Origin: Alphaproteobacteria bacterium
GTDB taxonomy: Bacteria; Pseudomonadota; Alphaproteobacteria; SHVZ01
Direction of reading: 5' to 3'
Length of the DNA stretch: 46,771 nt
Assembly: GCA_016869375.1 (NCBI GenBank)
Contig: VGEH01000017.1
Location: 1-46,771, forward strand
How positions within the stretch are numbered: position 1 is the stretch's first letter; every line of letters starts with the position of its first letter. The notes below the pieces were generated by a model. That model was not told the DNA's origin, made no database searches, and worked only from the letters and a program-made list of their open reading frames with translations. Positions 1 to 8,787 of the stretch are shown in pieces. A program made the position numbers and the translations under genes.

Positions 1-153
1 TCAGTGAGATCGGACGAAACCAGAGCCTGCCCAGATCCCGCCCGCCGCGACAGACCACTCTCATCACGCTTCGGCGAGATTCTTCAACAGCCTGCTAGGT
101 TTCGCCGAGGCAGATGACAAACAAGTGCCGCTCAACGGTTCTTTAGTACCGCG
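1..153. other. Left edge; possible end of an insertion sequence
   Basis: No coding region is supported here. The stretch around 86-100 reads as TTCAACAGCCTG followed by CTAG. That resembles the outer ends of some IS5- or IS1182-like elements, where AGGCTGTTGAA is the terminal sequence and CTAG a common target. This is recollection of a pattern only. No transposase tail and no matching second end are visible, so the bases left of about 97 could be the tail of an element that lies mostly outside the window. Confidence 0.2.
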
Positions 154-1086
154 TCATGGCTCGGCGAGCGTCTCGATGGTCGCGGGCGGCCGGTAGAGCC
201 GGTTCTCCCACTCGGGCACGGCGTTCTGCGCCTTGGCGACATCGTCCTCGCTCATCTGTTCTTCCAGCTGGAAGAGGATGCCGGTGACGCGGTTGATCAT
301 CGCATCGTCGCCGTAGAGCCCCGCGGTCGCGAACCAGCGATAGGCTTCCACGGGGTCCTTGCGCAGCCCCTGGCCCCGCCACAAGAGTGTCGCGAGGTTG
401 AAGGCTCCAGCGGGGTTGTTGCGGGAGGCGGCACGGCGGAACCAATTCGCGGCCTCGGCGGCGTCCTCCTTCAGCCCGTGCGCGCCGTAAAGATGAAAGG
501 TGCCCATCGCGTTCTCGGCCTCGGCGTGGCCGGCGTTTGCGGCGCGGCGGAAGAAGTCGAGTGCCGCCTTCGGATCGCGCTGGACGCCGCGTCCGAGTTC
601 GTACGCATTGGCGAGCGCGAAGAGGGCCTGCGGCTGACCGCCTGCGGCTGCCCAACGCAGCCAGGCCAGGCCCGCGGGCACATCCGGGGGGCCGCCTTCG
701 CCCTCGATCAGCATGGCGCCGAGCGACGCGGCGGATCCGAGATGACCCTGCGCCGCCGCCGCGGCGAACCATCGCCGCGCATCGTCCTTGTGCTGCGGCG
801 TGCCGAGGCCGCGATAAGAGAAGACCGCGCAATTGTGCTGTGCGCCTACGTGACCGCTTTCGGCCGCGCGACAGAACCAGCGCGCGGCGTCGACCGCCAT
901 TCCGTCCTTGTGCGCGATCGCGCCGAGATAGAAGACCGCCTCGACATCGCCGCTCTGCGCCATGCGGCCGAAGAGCCTGTAGGCGGTCGTGAGATCGCCG
1001 ACCTTGTAGGCGGCGAGCGCATTGGCACGGTCGTCGGCCCATGCAGGCGACGCCAATAGAAGAAGCGAAAGCAGCAGCCGGATCAT
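154..1086 (-). CDS. Exported Sel1-like repeat protein
   Basis: A 310-residue protein made almost entirely of Sel1-like (SLR/TPR-type) repeats. Residues 1-17 form a classical signal peptide ending in SPAWA before DD, so the protein is probably periplasmic. About six 36-residue repeats run from residue 50 to 261, each with the A-x-x-W/F-F/L-RRAA-x-x-GH/GD pattern (for example around 72-80 and 176-188). Such repeats are protein-interaction scaffolds; no enzymatic motif is visible. The start codon overlaps the pxpC stop by 4 bases (1083-1086), so it is translated as the last gene of pxpB-pxpC-SLR. Whether it has any role in 5-oxoproline use cannot be said from the sequence. Family assignment is firm, function unknown. 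Confidence 0.9.
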   Translation of the reverse strand: MIRLLLSLLLLASPAWADDRANALAAYKVGDLTTAYRLFGRMAQSGDVEAVFYLGAIAHKDGMAVDAARWFCRAAESGHVGAQHNCAVFSYRGLGTPQHKDDARRWFAAAAAQGHLGSAASLGAMLIEGEGGPPDVPAGLAWLRWAAAGGQPQALFALANAYELGRGVQRDPKAALDFFRRAANAGHAEAENAMGTFHLYGAHGLKEDAAEAANWFRRAASRNNPAGAFNLATLLWRGQGLRKDPVEAYRWFATAGLYGDDAMINRVTGILFQLEEQMSEDDVAKAQNAVPEWENRLYRPPATIETLAEP

Positions 1087-2108
1087 GGCACGTCCAGCCC
1101 GTCGGTGACGCCGTCGACGAGGTTGTGGGCGAGAAGCGTCGCGCTGTCCAGCGACGCGACGGATCGCGCCGGTGACAGCGAGGCCGCGAGCCGCGCTAGC
1201 CGATCCTGGAGCGCCTGCCTGAGGCGCGAAGCGCCAGCGAGATCGGTCTGCTCGAAGCGAATGGTGTCGCCGGGCCGGCAGCGCGCGAGGAAGCCGAGAT
1301 CCGCGGAGACGACCGTGGCGATCTTGGGGTATCCGCCGGTTGTCTGGCGGTCGGCGAACAGCACGATCGGCAGGCCGGCTCCCGGCACCTGGATGGACCC
1401 GGGAGCGATGCCGTCGGAGATGATGTTGTAGCCGCCGACATGCGCGAGCTTTGGCCCGGCAAGGCGCATGCCCATCCGGTCGGCCTCGGCGGTGACGGTG
1501 TAGTCGGCGGCGAACAGCGTCTCGACGCCCTCGCGCGTGAACATGTCGTCCTGCGGACCGAGAATGGCGCGGAAGCGAGGCGGCGCCGTCGGTAGCAGCG
1601 ACGGGTCGAATGCGAGGTCCGGCCCGCCGACGGTATCGAGCACGAGCGGCAGCTCCTGTCCGGCGCGGAGCGGGCCGCCGTCGATGCCGCCGAGGCGTGA
1701 ACGCAGATGAGTCGAGATGCTGCCGAGCATCGCCGGCAGCGCGAGGCCGCCGGCGACCGCGAGGTATCCGCGCACGGCACCGGCGAGCGGACCGATCGCG
1801 AGGCGCTGGCCGCGCTTCAGCATGTGCGAGCGATGGCTCGCTGCGAGACGGCCGTCGATGGTCGCGGCGATGTTGGCGCCGGCAAAGGCGAGCCGCACCG
1901 ACTCGGCTTCGACCTCCCAGACGCCACCCGCAAGCGTCACCTCTATTGCCGCGCCGTCACGCGGATTGCCCACCAGAAGATTGGCGAGCGCGAGACCGAT
2001 CGGGTCCATGGCGCCGGCGACCGAAACCCCGAAACGCTGCCAAGCTACTCTGCCGCCATCCTGAAGGGTCGCGAGCGGGCCGGGATCGATGCAGCGAAGC
2101 ACGCTCAT
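1083..2108 (-). CDS. pxpC: 5-oxoprolinase subunit C (PxpC, KipA/AHS2-type)
   Basis: A 341-residue member of the biotin-dependent carboxyltransferase/AHS2 family. With PxpA and PxpB it forms the prokaryotic ATP-dependent 5-oxoprolinase, which opens 5-oxo-L-proline (pyroglutamate) to L-glutamate in the cytoplasm. Family hallmarks are the N-terminal LATLQDGGR stretch and the GVSVAGAMD-x7-AN-x-LVGN motif near residues 25-45. I place the start at 2108 (MSVLRC) rather than the longer frame at 2132, because this ATG overlaps the pxpB stop as ATGA (2105-2108). The same coupling links it to the downstream Sel1 gene. Older annotations call such genes urea amidolyase-like or allophanate hydrolase subunit 2. 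The adjacent pxpA supports the 5-oxoprolinase reading. Confidence 0.93.
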   Translation of the reverse strand: MSVLRCIDPGPLATLQDGGRVAWQRFGVSVAGAMDPIGLALANLLVGNPRDGAAIEVTLAGGVWEVEAESVRLAFAGANIAATIDGRLAASHRSHMLKRGQRLAIGPLAGAVRGYLAVAGGLALPAMLGSISTHLRSRLGGIDGGPLRAGQELPLVLDTVGGPDLAFDPSLLPTAPPRFRAILGPQDDMFTREGVETLFAADYTVTAEADRMGMRLAGPKLAHVGGYNIISDGIAPGSIQVPGAGLPIVLFADRQTTGGYPKIATVVSADLGFLARCRPGDTIRFEQTDLAGASRLRQALQDRLARLAASLSPARSVASLDSATLLAHNLVDGVTDGLDVP

Positions 2109-2827
2109 GGCGCCTCGCGGGGCGGGAGCCACCCTTCGTCGGCGACTCTCGTCGCGAGGCTGACATAATCGTCGGCGGAGATCCGCTCGAAGCGGATGCG
2201 GTCACCGACACCGAACAGCAACGGTTCGGCGCGGACAGGATCGAAGGCGCGGACGGGTGTGCGTCCGAGAAGATGCCAGCCGCTCGGCGCCTCGATCGAG
2301 GCGACCGCGGCCTGGATGCCGCCGACCGAGATCGTACCGGCCGGCGTCTTGAGGCGCGGAACCTCGCGGCGCGGCAGGTGCAGCCGGGAGTCGAGGCCGC
2401 CGAGATAGGCGAAGCCCGGCTGGAAACCGATCATGTAGACGCGATAGTCCCCGGCGAGGTGGATCGCGATGACCTCCTCGGTCGAGACGCCGATCCGTGC
2501 TGCCGTTGCCTCGAGATCGATGCCGTGCTCGCCGCCATAGGCGACGGGAACTCTCCAGGTCCGTCCAGGCGGCGGCTCGTCGTCGAGCTTGGCGGCGAGC
2601 GCCTCGAGCGTGCGGCCGAGCGCCTCTACATCCAGCCGGTCGGGATCGAAATGGATCTGCAGCGAGCGATAGGTAGGCACCGTCTCGACGATGCCGGGCA
2701 GCGCCTCCGCCGCGAGTGCGCGGTCGAGCGACAGCACGCGCGCGTTGATGCGGGGATCGACGGTATCGCCGAGCTCTGCGGTGAGCGCCGTATCGCCGGC
2801 CGCGAGCAGTCGCAATCCGCCGTTCAT
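2105..2827 (-). CDS. pxpB: 5-oxoprolinase subunit B (PxpB, KipI/AHS1-type)
   Basis: A 240-residue AHS1/KipI-family protein, the PxpB subunit of 5-oxoprolinase. The central PGFAYLGGL motif, the paired PRRxVPR segment, PAGTISVGG and the APSGWHLLGRTP block near the C-terminus are all diagnostic and in the usual order. Length is normal for the family. It is the first gene of a minus-strand operon with pxpC (ATGA overlap) and diverges from pxpA across only 45 bases, so the three subunits probably share a compact promoter region. In Bacillus the homologous KipI also inhibits the sporulation kinase KinA; nothing here suggests that role, although a histidine kinase gene lies just beyond pxpA. Confidence 0.93.
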   Translation of the reverse strand: MNGGLRLLAAGDTALTAELGDTVDPRINARVLSLDRALAAEALPGIVETVPTYRSLQIHFDPDRLDVEALGRTLEALAAKLDDEPPPGRTWRVPVAYGGEHGIDLEATAARIGVSTEEVIAIHLAGDYRVYMIGFQPGFAYLGGLDSRLHLPRREVPRLKTPAGTISVGGIQAAVASIEAPSGWHLLGRTPVRAFDPVRAEPLLFGVGDRIRFERISADDYVSLATRVADEGWLPPREAP

Positions 2828-2872
2828 CGCCTCGTGCTATCCTCGGCGGGCCAGAAGAGACGAGGATGGGTC

Positions 2873-3649
2873 ATGGGCGTAGCGGTCGATCTCAACAGCG
2901 ACATGGGCGAGAGCTTCGGAGTCTACAAGCTCGGCGACGACGCGGCCATGCTGCGGATCGTCTCCTCGGCCAATGTCGCCTGCGGCTTCCATGCCGGCGA
3001 TCCCCTGGTCATGCATGAGACAGTGTCGACGGCCAAGGCCAACGGTGTCGCCGTCGGCGCGCATCCGAGCTTCCGCGATCTCTGGGGCTTCGGCCGCCGG
3101 CCGATCATGGGCGAGAAGCCTGACGACGTAGCCAAGGAGATCGTCTATCAAATTGGCGCTCTGCAAGGCATTGCGCGCTCGGTCGGCCATACGATGAGCC
3201 ATGTGAAGACGCATGGTTCGCTCGGCAATCTTATCGCGGTCGACGAGGCGATGGCCGACGGCGTCGCCCGTGCCATCCGCGATGCGGCTCCGGAGGCGAT
3301 CTGGGTCGTGATGCCCGGAACGGCGATGGAGCGGGCCGGGCAGCGCCACAATCTCCGCATGGCGCGCGAAATCTACGCCGACCGCACCTATCAGGACGAC
3401 GGGACCCTGACCTCGCGGAAGCAGCCTGGTGCCGTGCTGCACGATGCCGATGAGGCGGCAAAACGGGTTCTCGCTATGGTGCGCGAGCGCGCCATCGTCA
3501 GCACGACGGGCAAGCGCGTGCCGGTCGCCATCGACACGATCTGCGTCCATGGCGATAACCCCGAGGCGGTCGCCATGGCCAGGCGCGTACGCGAAGTGCT
3601 GGAGGCGGACGGCGTGCGGATCCGTCCGATGGCCGAGGTGGTCGGCTAG
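2873..3649 (+). CDS. pxpA: 5-oxoprolinase subunit A (PxpA, LamB/YcsF family)
   Basis: A 258-residue LamB/YcsF-family protein, subunit A of the ATP-dependent 5-oxoprolinase. Signature segments are VDLNSDMGESFG at residues 4-15, SANVACGFHAGDP near 34-46, GAHPSF-x-DLWGFGRR near 62-76 and the HVKTHGSLGNL block. The open frame runs far upstream, but the family always begins with this VDLN-x-D segment, so I start at the ATG at 2873, preceded by GAGG. It diverges from pxpB (45-base gap). Its TAG stop at 3647-3649 shares the palindrome CTAG with the stop of the oppositely directed histidine kinase gene, giving a 4-base convergent overlap. Confidence 0.94.
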   Translation: MGVAVDLNSDMGESFGVYKLGDDAAMLRIVSSANVACGFHAGDPLVMHETVSTAKANGVAVGAHPSFRDLWGFGRRPIMGEKPDDVAKEIVYQIGALQGIARSVGHTMSHVKTHGSLGNLIAVDEAMADGVARAIRDAAPEAIWVVMPGTAMERAGQRHNLRMAREIYADRTYQDDGTLTSRKQPGAVLHDADEAAKRVLAMVRERAIVSTTGKRVPVAIDTICVHGDNPEAVAMARRVREVLEADGVRIRPMAEVVG

Positions 3650-5145
3650 GAGGCTTCGGCGACGAGGCGAAGCGGCGTTGCCGGCCCGGTCAGGCTGCGC
3701 TCCGGCGGGAAGGTGAGCGTGACGACGAGCCGCTGCTCGGCCGTGGTCTGCAAGTCGAGCCGGCCGCCATGCAGGCGCATGAGGTCGGACGCAAGCGCCA
3801 GCCCCACCGAGCCTTCGAGCGGATCCTTGACGTAGCCGTCGCGTGACTCGACCGCGCGGCTCTGGCCCTCCACGACGACGACGACCTGGCGATCGACGAG
3901 CTTGCCGTCGATGGTAATGACGCTGGATGGCGTGACACGCTTGAGCGCGCTGGAGATGACGTTGAGCAGCGTCTGACGGACCGCGCGCTCGTCGGCGAGG
4001 ACGAGCGGCAGCTCGGGCCCAAGGCGCGATTCGAGCGCCACCTGGGCTAGGCGGCCGCGGGCGCTGACCATGGTGAAGACGGCATCGATGTTGCGCGTGA
4101 TCGAGACGGCACGCTCCTCGACCTGCCACCGGCCTGCCTCGACCTTGGAGAGGTCGAGCAGGTCGTTGATCAGATCGAGCAGGTCGTGGCCGCTCGACTC
4201 GATGTCGCGGGCATAGTCGATATAGCGCTGGCCGACCGGCCCGAACATCTGGTCGCGGATGATCTGGGAGAGGCCGATGATGATGTTGAGCGGCGTGCGC
4301 AGGTCGTGGCTCATGTTCGAGAGGAACGACGAACGCGACCGTCCGGTGGCGGCGGCATCGCGGCGGGTGCGCTCGAGCTCACGCGCATGCTCGGCGCGCT
4401 CGCTCACGTCGCGGATCACGGCGAGAATCTCATAGGCGCGGCCACTCGCCTCGTCGCGGCGAAGCCGCGAGATGAACTCGACGCTGACATAGCCGCCGGT
4501 CTTGCGGCGGAACTTGAGCGCCAGGGTCGACGCGCCGCCCGACAGCAGCTCGTCATGCTTCTGGCGTGTGGCGGCGAGATCGTCGGGGTGGAGGAAGTCG
4601 TAGCAGGAGCGGCCGACCAGCTCCTGCGATTCGTAGCCGAGAAGGCGCGTGACCGACGGCGAGACGGCGAGGAAGGTCGCGTCCGGTGCCAACCGGAAGA
4701 AGACGTCCGTCGAGAGCCCGGACAGGAGACGATGGCGTTCCAGCGTGTCGCGGAGCTCGGAGACGCGATCGATGATGCCATCGACGGCGCGCGTGAGTTC
4801 TCCGGCCTCGCCGGCATCGTAGGGGCCACCGAAGCGCTGACAGCGCTCGCCGGTCGCAAGCGCGCGGAGCACGCTGGAGAGGCGAGCGCTGTCCCCCCCG
4901 ACGGCACGGCGGACACCGACAGCGCCGATCCAGGCGCCGACACCGGCGGTAGCGAAGGCAAGCAGAAGCAGGAGAATGGGGCCGGACGCTTCGCCGCGGC
5001 TTTCGACGACCTGAATGACGGCGACGGTGATGAGAGCGAGCGTGGCCGGAGCACCGGCAGCGAGACCCAGAAGCGCACCACGCAGTCGCCCGCCGATGGC
5101 CTTCTGGCCTGCGTTGAGCGCCGCGAGCGTGGCTGCTGAGGTCAT
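3646..5145 (-). CDS. Membrane PAS-domain sensor histidine kinase with degenerate ATPase box
   Basis: A 499-residue sensor kinase. Two hydrophobic segments (about 24-47 and 56-78) anchor it with almost no periplasmic loop. A short linker leads to one PAS domain (about 140-250), then a HisKA dimerisation domain with SNMSHDLRTPLN (phospho-acceptor His280), then an ATPase-like domain. The N box is present (LLNVISSA, Asn395). The G1 box expected as DxGxG is not recognisable; the equivalent stretch near 424-431 reads VVEGQSRA. The glycine-rich G2-like segment GSVGLALA (445-452) remains. ATP binding may therefore be weak or altered. No response regulator gene is adjacent, so it is an orphan here. 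The sensed signal is unknown. The start at 5145 gives normal N-terminal topology. Confidence 0.88.
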   Translation of the reverse strand: MTSAATLAALNAGQKAIGGRLRGALLGLAAGAPATLALITVAVIQVVESRGEASGPILLLLLAFATAGVGAWIGAVGVRRAVGGDSARLSSVLRALATGERCQRFGGPYDAGEAGELTRAVDGIIDRVSELRDTLERHRLLSGLSTDVFFRLAPDATFLAVSPSVTRLLGYESQELVGRSCYDFLHPDDLAATRQKHDELLSGGASTLALKFRRKTGGYVSVEFISRLRRDEASGRAYEILAVIRDVSERAEHARELERTRRDAAATGRSRSSFLSNMSHDLRTPLNIIIGLSQIIRDQMFGPVGQRYIDYARDIESSGHDLLDLINDLLDLSKVEAGRWQVEERAVSITRNIDAVFTMVSARGRLAQVALESRLGPELPLVLADERAVRQTLLNVISSALKRVTPSSVITIDGKLVDRQVVVVVEGQSRAVESRDGYVKDPLEGSVGLALASDLMRLHGGRLDLQTTAEQRLVVTLTFPPERSLTGPATPLRLVAEAS

Positions 5146-5257
5146 CCAGAGTTTGTCCCTAGCCGAGCTTCTTGCCCGGAAGACTAGAGGCGGCGGGGTT
5201 AATAATGCCTTACGACATACGAAGGCGTCGGCTCGAATTTACCTGAAATTGCAAGTG

Positions 5258-6106
5258 TTACAGGAAGTCGAGGGCAACGCCGCAGGCTTCCGTAGACCCG
5301 ACGCGGACGGCGCCTGAATCGGTCTCGCGAAACGCTACGCCGGCGGCGTGAAGCCGGTCCCGGAGGGCGCCGCGATTAGCGACGGCAAATCCAGCGCCGA
5401 TCGGTGCCGGCTGGCGGTATCGCAGTACGGGATCACCGGCGAACTCGGTTGATGCCTGCGATGGCGAAAGCAGGCGGATCGCGGCGCCAGGTCCTGGCAC
5501 TTCCATGCCGCCCGGCCGAGGGGAGGGCGTAGTACCTGTCAGGCGGGCATAGGCGTTGGCGGCCGCGGCCGGGTCGTCGACGACCAGCGTCAGATGGGCG
5601 AGCGAGGTCGTCCGGTTGGGCTGCCCCAGATATTCCGGCCGCCAGACCAGCTCCGGCGTGTGGTGCTGGCAGACGAAGGCGCGGATGCCGGGGACGGCGT
5701 CCGGCTCGAGATAGGTGAGCGTGAATCGTGCCTGCCTTGTCTCGCCACCGCCGAGATCGACCGGGCGGCTGAACTCTCGCGGCTCGGTCGGCGAGAAGCC
5801 GACGGCCTTCAGATGCGCGTAGGTCGCCGGCACGTCGTCGCTGGAGAAGGCGAGGCCCCAGAGCCCTTCACGCTCGGCGATCGCATCCGCCCACTGCTTG
5901 TTGAAGTCGGTGGGTGTCTCGATGCCCAGAATCTCGAAGAAGTCTTCGTCGAACATCAGGAGATGGTTGGCGGTGCCGACGTTGTTGTGCCGGCCGATCG
6001 GCGTGGTCTTGAATCCGAGACGGCGGTACATGCCTTCGGCCTTCGCCAGGTTGGCGACGAGGATCGCCGCGTGGTCGATGCGCTTGATGCCGGTGGACGA
6101 GGCCAT
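5258..6106 (-). CDS. VOC/glyoxalase-like protein (first of a tandem pair)
   Basis: A 282-residue protein built from two vicinal-oxygen-chelate-like halves. The first begins at IDHAAILV (residues 10-17), the second at LAHLTLVVDD near 170. The large loop with DEDFFEILGIE and the VCQHHTPELVW segment resemble the Glyoxalase_3-like subgroup, whose substrates are mostly unknown. It follows its paralog (6109-6951) with a 2-base gap and clearly arose by duplication: the same motifs occur in the same order (DYFEVLGVE and LCQHYTRDVVW in the partner). Both are transcribed away from the esterase/SDR/peptidase operon. I infer a dioxygenase-, isomerase- or lyase-type activity on a small acid, but the sequence does not decide the reaction. 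Confidence 0.85.
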   Translation of the reverse strand: MASSTGIKRIDHAAILVANLAKAEGMYRRLGFKTTPIGRHNNVGTANHLLMFDEDFFEILGIETPTDFNKQWADAIAEREGLWGLAFSSDDVPATYAHLKAVGFSPTEPREFSRPVDLGGGETRQARFTLTYLEPDAVPGIRAFVCQHHTPELVWRPEYLGQPNRTTSLAHLTLVVDDPAAAANAYARLTGTTPSPRPGGMEVPGPGAAIRLLSPSQASTEFAGDPVLRYRQPAPIGAGFAVANRGALRDRLHAAGVAFRETDSGAVRVGSTEACGVALDFL

Positions 6107-6108
6107 GG

Positions 6109-6951
6109 TCAGACGAGCTCGATCACGACGCCGTTGGCGTGGGTCGAGGCGACCCGAAACCCCGCCGGCGAGTCCTTGAAGGGGACGCCACGGGATTCGA
6201 GCGCCCGGTGCGCCGCCTGACGGTCCGAGACGCTGAGGCCGAGCGCGATCGGTGCCGGATGGCGATAGGAGAGAACCGGATCGCCGGCGAAATCCTCCGA
6301 GGCCTTGGCGGCGGCGATGATCCTGATCTTCGCTTGGCCGGCGGGAACCTCGAACCCACCCGGGGTCGGGATCGGCTTGGTACCGAAGACCTTGCCATAG
6401 GCGTCGGCGGTGACGCCGGGATCATCGACCGCCAGTGTTACATGCGAGAGCGCCTTCGCCGCATTCGCCTGGCCGAGATAATCCGGCCGCCAGACCACAT
6501 CGCGTGTGTAGTGCTGGCAGAGAAAGAGGCGCAGGCCTGGCACGGCATTCGCTTCGAAATAGAAGACGGTGAAGCGCGCCTCCGTCATACGGCCTGGCAG
6601 CTCGACCGGGCGGGCGAAGTCGACCGGCTCGGTCGGAGAGAAGCCGGCGGCCTTGAGCCGGCCATGCGCGGCGCGGGCATCGTCGGTCTGCAGCGCCAGC
6701 GCCCAGAGGCCCTCGCGCTCCTTCAGCGTCTCCTGCTGCTCGACATTGTAAGGCCCGGGCCGCTCGACCCCGAGGACCTCGAAATAGTCCCGGTCCAGCA
6801 TGATGCAGTGGTTGTAGGTGTCGAGCTTGGTGTGGTGCCCGCGTGGGGTCGGTCTAAAACCGAGGCGCTGATAGTTCTTTTCCGCCTGGGCGAGGTCGCG
6901 GATGACGATGACGGCATGGTCGATGCCGGTGATGCCTGTGGATGAAGTCAC
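6109..6951 (-). CDS. VOC/glyoxalase-like protein (second of a tandem pair)
   Basis: A 280-residue paralog of the downstream gene, with the same two-module VOC layout: GIDHAVIVI near residue 8 and LSHVTLAVDD in the second half. The open frame extends to 7245, but that extension runs antisense through the divergent esterase gene. The GTG at 6951 (VTSSTGITGIDHA) aligns exactly with the ATG start of the paralog (MASSTGIKRIDHA), so I use it. It leads a two-gene operon, stop and next start being 2 bases apart, and lies opposite the esterase gene. Divergence between the two copies is considerable, suggesting an old duplication with possible change of substrate. Confidence 0.84.
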   Translation of the reverse strand: MTSSTGITGIDHAVIVIRDLAQAEKNYQRLGFRPTPRGHHTKLDTYNHCIMLDRDYFEVLGVERPGPYNVEQQETLKEREGLWALALQTDDARAAHGRLKAAGFSPTEPVDFARPVELPGRMTEARFTVFYFEANAVPGLRLFLCQHYTRDVVWRPDYLGQANAAKALSHVTLAVDDPGVTADAYGKVFGTKPIPTPGGFEVPAGQAKIRIIAAAKASEDFAGDPVLSYRHPAPIALGLSVSDRQAAHRALESRGVPFKDSPAGFRVASTHANGVVIELV

Positions 6952-7035
6952 GGGCGGCCTTTCGTGGAAGCGATTGCGGCGGGTGCGACGGGCCGGGTAC
7001 CGTATCGGCTCCCTTCCCAACGGTCGAATCCAACC

Positions 7036-7995
7036 ATGACCTCCGCCGCCCGCCGCCAAGACGCGCCCTTCGTTCATCCGGAGATGACCAAGATCATCGC
7101 CTGGTATGCGAGCCTCGGTCTTCCCGACACCACCAAGATCCCGCTCGCCGAAGCGCGGCCGATCACCAATCGCGTCTCGACGCATTGGAACTGGCCGAAG
7201 CCGGACATGGAGACGGTCGATCTCTACATCCCTGGGCCGACGCAAGCGCTGAAGGCCCGTCTGTTCCTACCGAAGCCGGGCAAGCTGCCGGTGCTGCTCT
7301 TCCTCCATGGCGGCGGCTGGGTGTTCTGCGATCTCGACACGCATGACCGCTTCATGCGGATGCTGGCGGTCGAGAGCGGGTGCGCCGTGCTCGGCCTCGA
7401 CTACCGGCTCGCGCCGGAGAACCCGTTCCCGGCCGGCCATGACGATGCGATGGCGGCCGTCGCCTGGATCCGTTCCGACGGAGCCGCGCGCGGTCTCGAT
7501 CCATCGCGCATCGCGGTTGCCGGCGACTCGGCCGGCGCCAATCTCTCGCTCGGTGTGCTGGTGGGCCTGCGAGAGAAGGGCCTGCCGCAGATTCAGGGCG
7601 GCGCGCTCTTCTATGGCTGCCTCGCGCCTGATCATGAGACCGAGAGCCACAAGAATTTCGGCGGCGGTGCCTACAACCTGACGACCGAGCGCATGAAGTG
7701 GTTCTGGAAGGCCTGGCTCGCCGGCACGCCGTCCGCGCCCGACATTCGTGCAGCGCCGCTTCTCGCCGATATGAAGGGGTTGCCGCAGCTCTATCTCAAT
7801 GCCGCTTCGCTCGATCCGCTGCTCGACGACACGATCAAGCTCGCCGAGAAGCTCAAGGCAGCGAATGTGCCGCACAAGATGGACGTCTATGACGGCGTCA
7901 TCCACGGCTTCATGAACATGAGCCGCGAGCTCGAGCTTGGCCGCAAGGCGATCGCCGACGCCGGTCGCGCGATCAAGGACATGCTCAAGGCGTGA
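7036..7995 (+). CDS. HSL-family alpha/beta-hydrolase (carboxylesterase)
   Basis: A 319-residue hormone-sensitive-lipase (family IV) esterase. The oxyanion-hole motif HGGGW is at 91-95 and the nucleophile elbow GDSAGAN places Ser165. The acid residue is probably Asp260 in SLDPLLDD, and the base is His290 in DGVIHGF. DYRLAPENPFPA (122-133) is also typical. A GTG at 6964 would lengthen the N-terminus by 24 residues but leave only 12 bases to the divergent VOC gene; the ATG at 7036 leaves room for a promoter and begins where family similarity starts. It is coupled to the next gene by a GTGA overlap. It probably cleaves short-chain esters in the cytoplasm; natural substrate unknown. Confidence 0.9.
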   Translation: MTSAARRQDAPFVHPEMTKIIAWYASLGLPDTTKIPLAEARPITNRVSTHWNWPKPDMETVDLYIPGPTQALKARLFLPKPGKLPVLLFLHGGGWVFCDLDTHDRFMRMLAVESGCAVLGLDYRLAPENPFPAGHDDAMAAVAWIRSDGAARGLDPSRIAVAGDSAGANLSLGVLVGLREKGLPQIQGGALFYGCLAPDHETESHKNFGGGAYNLTTERMKWFWKAWLAGTPSAPDIRAAPLLADMKGLPQLYLNAASLDPLLDDTIKLAEKLKAANVPHKMDVYDGVIHGFMNMSRELELGRKAIADAGRAIKDMLKA

Positions 7996-8762
7996 GGCTC
8001 TTCAGTCTCAAGGGCAAGACTGCCGTCGTCACCGGCGGCAGCAAGGGCATCGGCCGCGCCATCTGCCTCGCCATGGCTGAGCACGGCGCCTCTGTCGTCG
8101 TCTCCTCGCGCAAGCTCGAGCCGTGCCAGGAGGTGGTGAAGGAGATCGAGGCCGCCGGCGGCAAGGCCAAGGCGATCGCCTGCAACATCGGCTATCGCGA
8201 GCAGGTCGAGGCGCTGGTCCAGGGCACGCGGGATGCCTTCGGCAAGATCGACATCATGGTCTGCAACGCGGCGATCAACCCGCATGCCGGCCCGATGTCA
8301 GAGGTCACCGACTCTCTCTTCGACAAGGTGATGGGCAGCAACGTCCGCTCCAATCTCTGGCTCGCCAATCTGACGATCCCGGAGATGGCCGAGCGCAAGG
8401 ACGGCGTCGTCATCATCATCTCCTCGATCGCGGGCCTGCGCGGCGCCGGCAATATCGGCCTCTACGGCGTCTCTAAGGCGGCCGACTTCCAGCTTGCGCG
8501 CCAGCTGGCGACCGAGTGGGGGCCGAAGAACATCCGCGTCAACACGATCGCGCCCGGCCTCGTCCGCACCGATTTCGCCAAGTATCTCTGGGAGAACCCC
8601 GAGCTCTACGAGAAGGCGATCACCGGTTACCCGCTGCGGCGCATCGGCGAGCCCGACGACATCGCTGGCATCGCGGTGATGCTGGCGAGTCCCGCCGGCA
8701 ACTTCATCACCGGGCAAGTCATCGTCGCCGATGGTGGCGCGACCATCACCTCCTGGCGTTGA
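7992..8762 (+). CDS. SDR-family NAD(P)-dependent oxidoreductase
   Basis: A 256-residue classical short-chain dehydrogenase/reductase. The cofactor motif TGGSKGIG is at 14-21, NAA near 92-94, and the catalytic residues are Ser145 in ISSIAG, Tyr158 and Lys162 (YGVSK). IAPGLVRTDF follows, and the C-terminal GQVIVADGGATI is typical of the FabG-like branch. Translation starts at a GTG inside the stop of the esterase gene (GTGA, 7992-7995), so the two are translationally coupled. Residues after the TGxxxGxG strand do not settle the choice of NAD or NADP with certainty. It may oxidise or reduce an alcohol or ketone connected with the neighbouring hydrolases. Confidence 0.92.
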   Translation: MRLFSLKGKTAVVTGGSKGIGRAICLAMAEHGASVVVSSRKLEPCQEVVKEIEAAGGKAKAIACNIGYREQVEALVQGTRDAFGKIDIMVCNAAINPHAGPMSEVTDSLFDKVMGSNVRSNLWLANLTIPEMAERKDGVVIIISSIAGLRGAGNIGLYGVSKAADFQLARQLATEWGPKNIRVNTIAPGLVRTDFAKYLWENPELYEKAITGYPLRRIGEPDDIAGIAVMLASPAGNFITGQVIVADGGATITSWR

Positions 8763-8787
8763 ATACGACTCTTGATCTGGGGCCGCC

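Noticed and set aside
1610-2872. Long plus-strand frame upstream of pxpA (420 extra codons)
   Set aside because: It is antisense to pxpB/pxpC, is arginine-rich in the way of GC-rich shadow frames, and the pxpA family begins at the ATG at 2873.
2837-4129. 430-codon minus-strand frame across pxpA and the kinase gene
   Set aside because: No family pattern; biased toward Arg, His, Asp and Ala as expected for an antisense shadow of pxpA.
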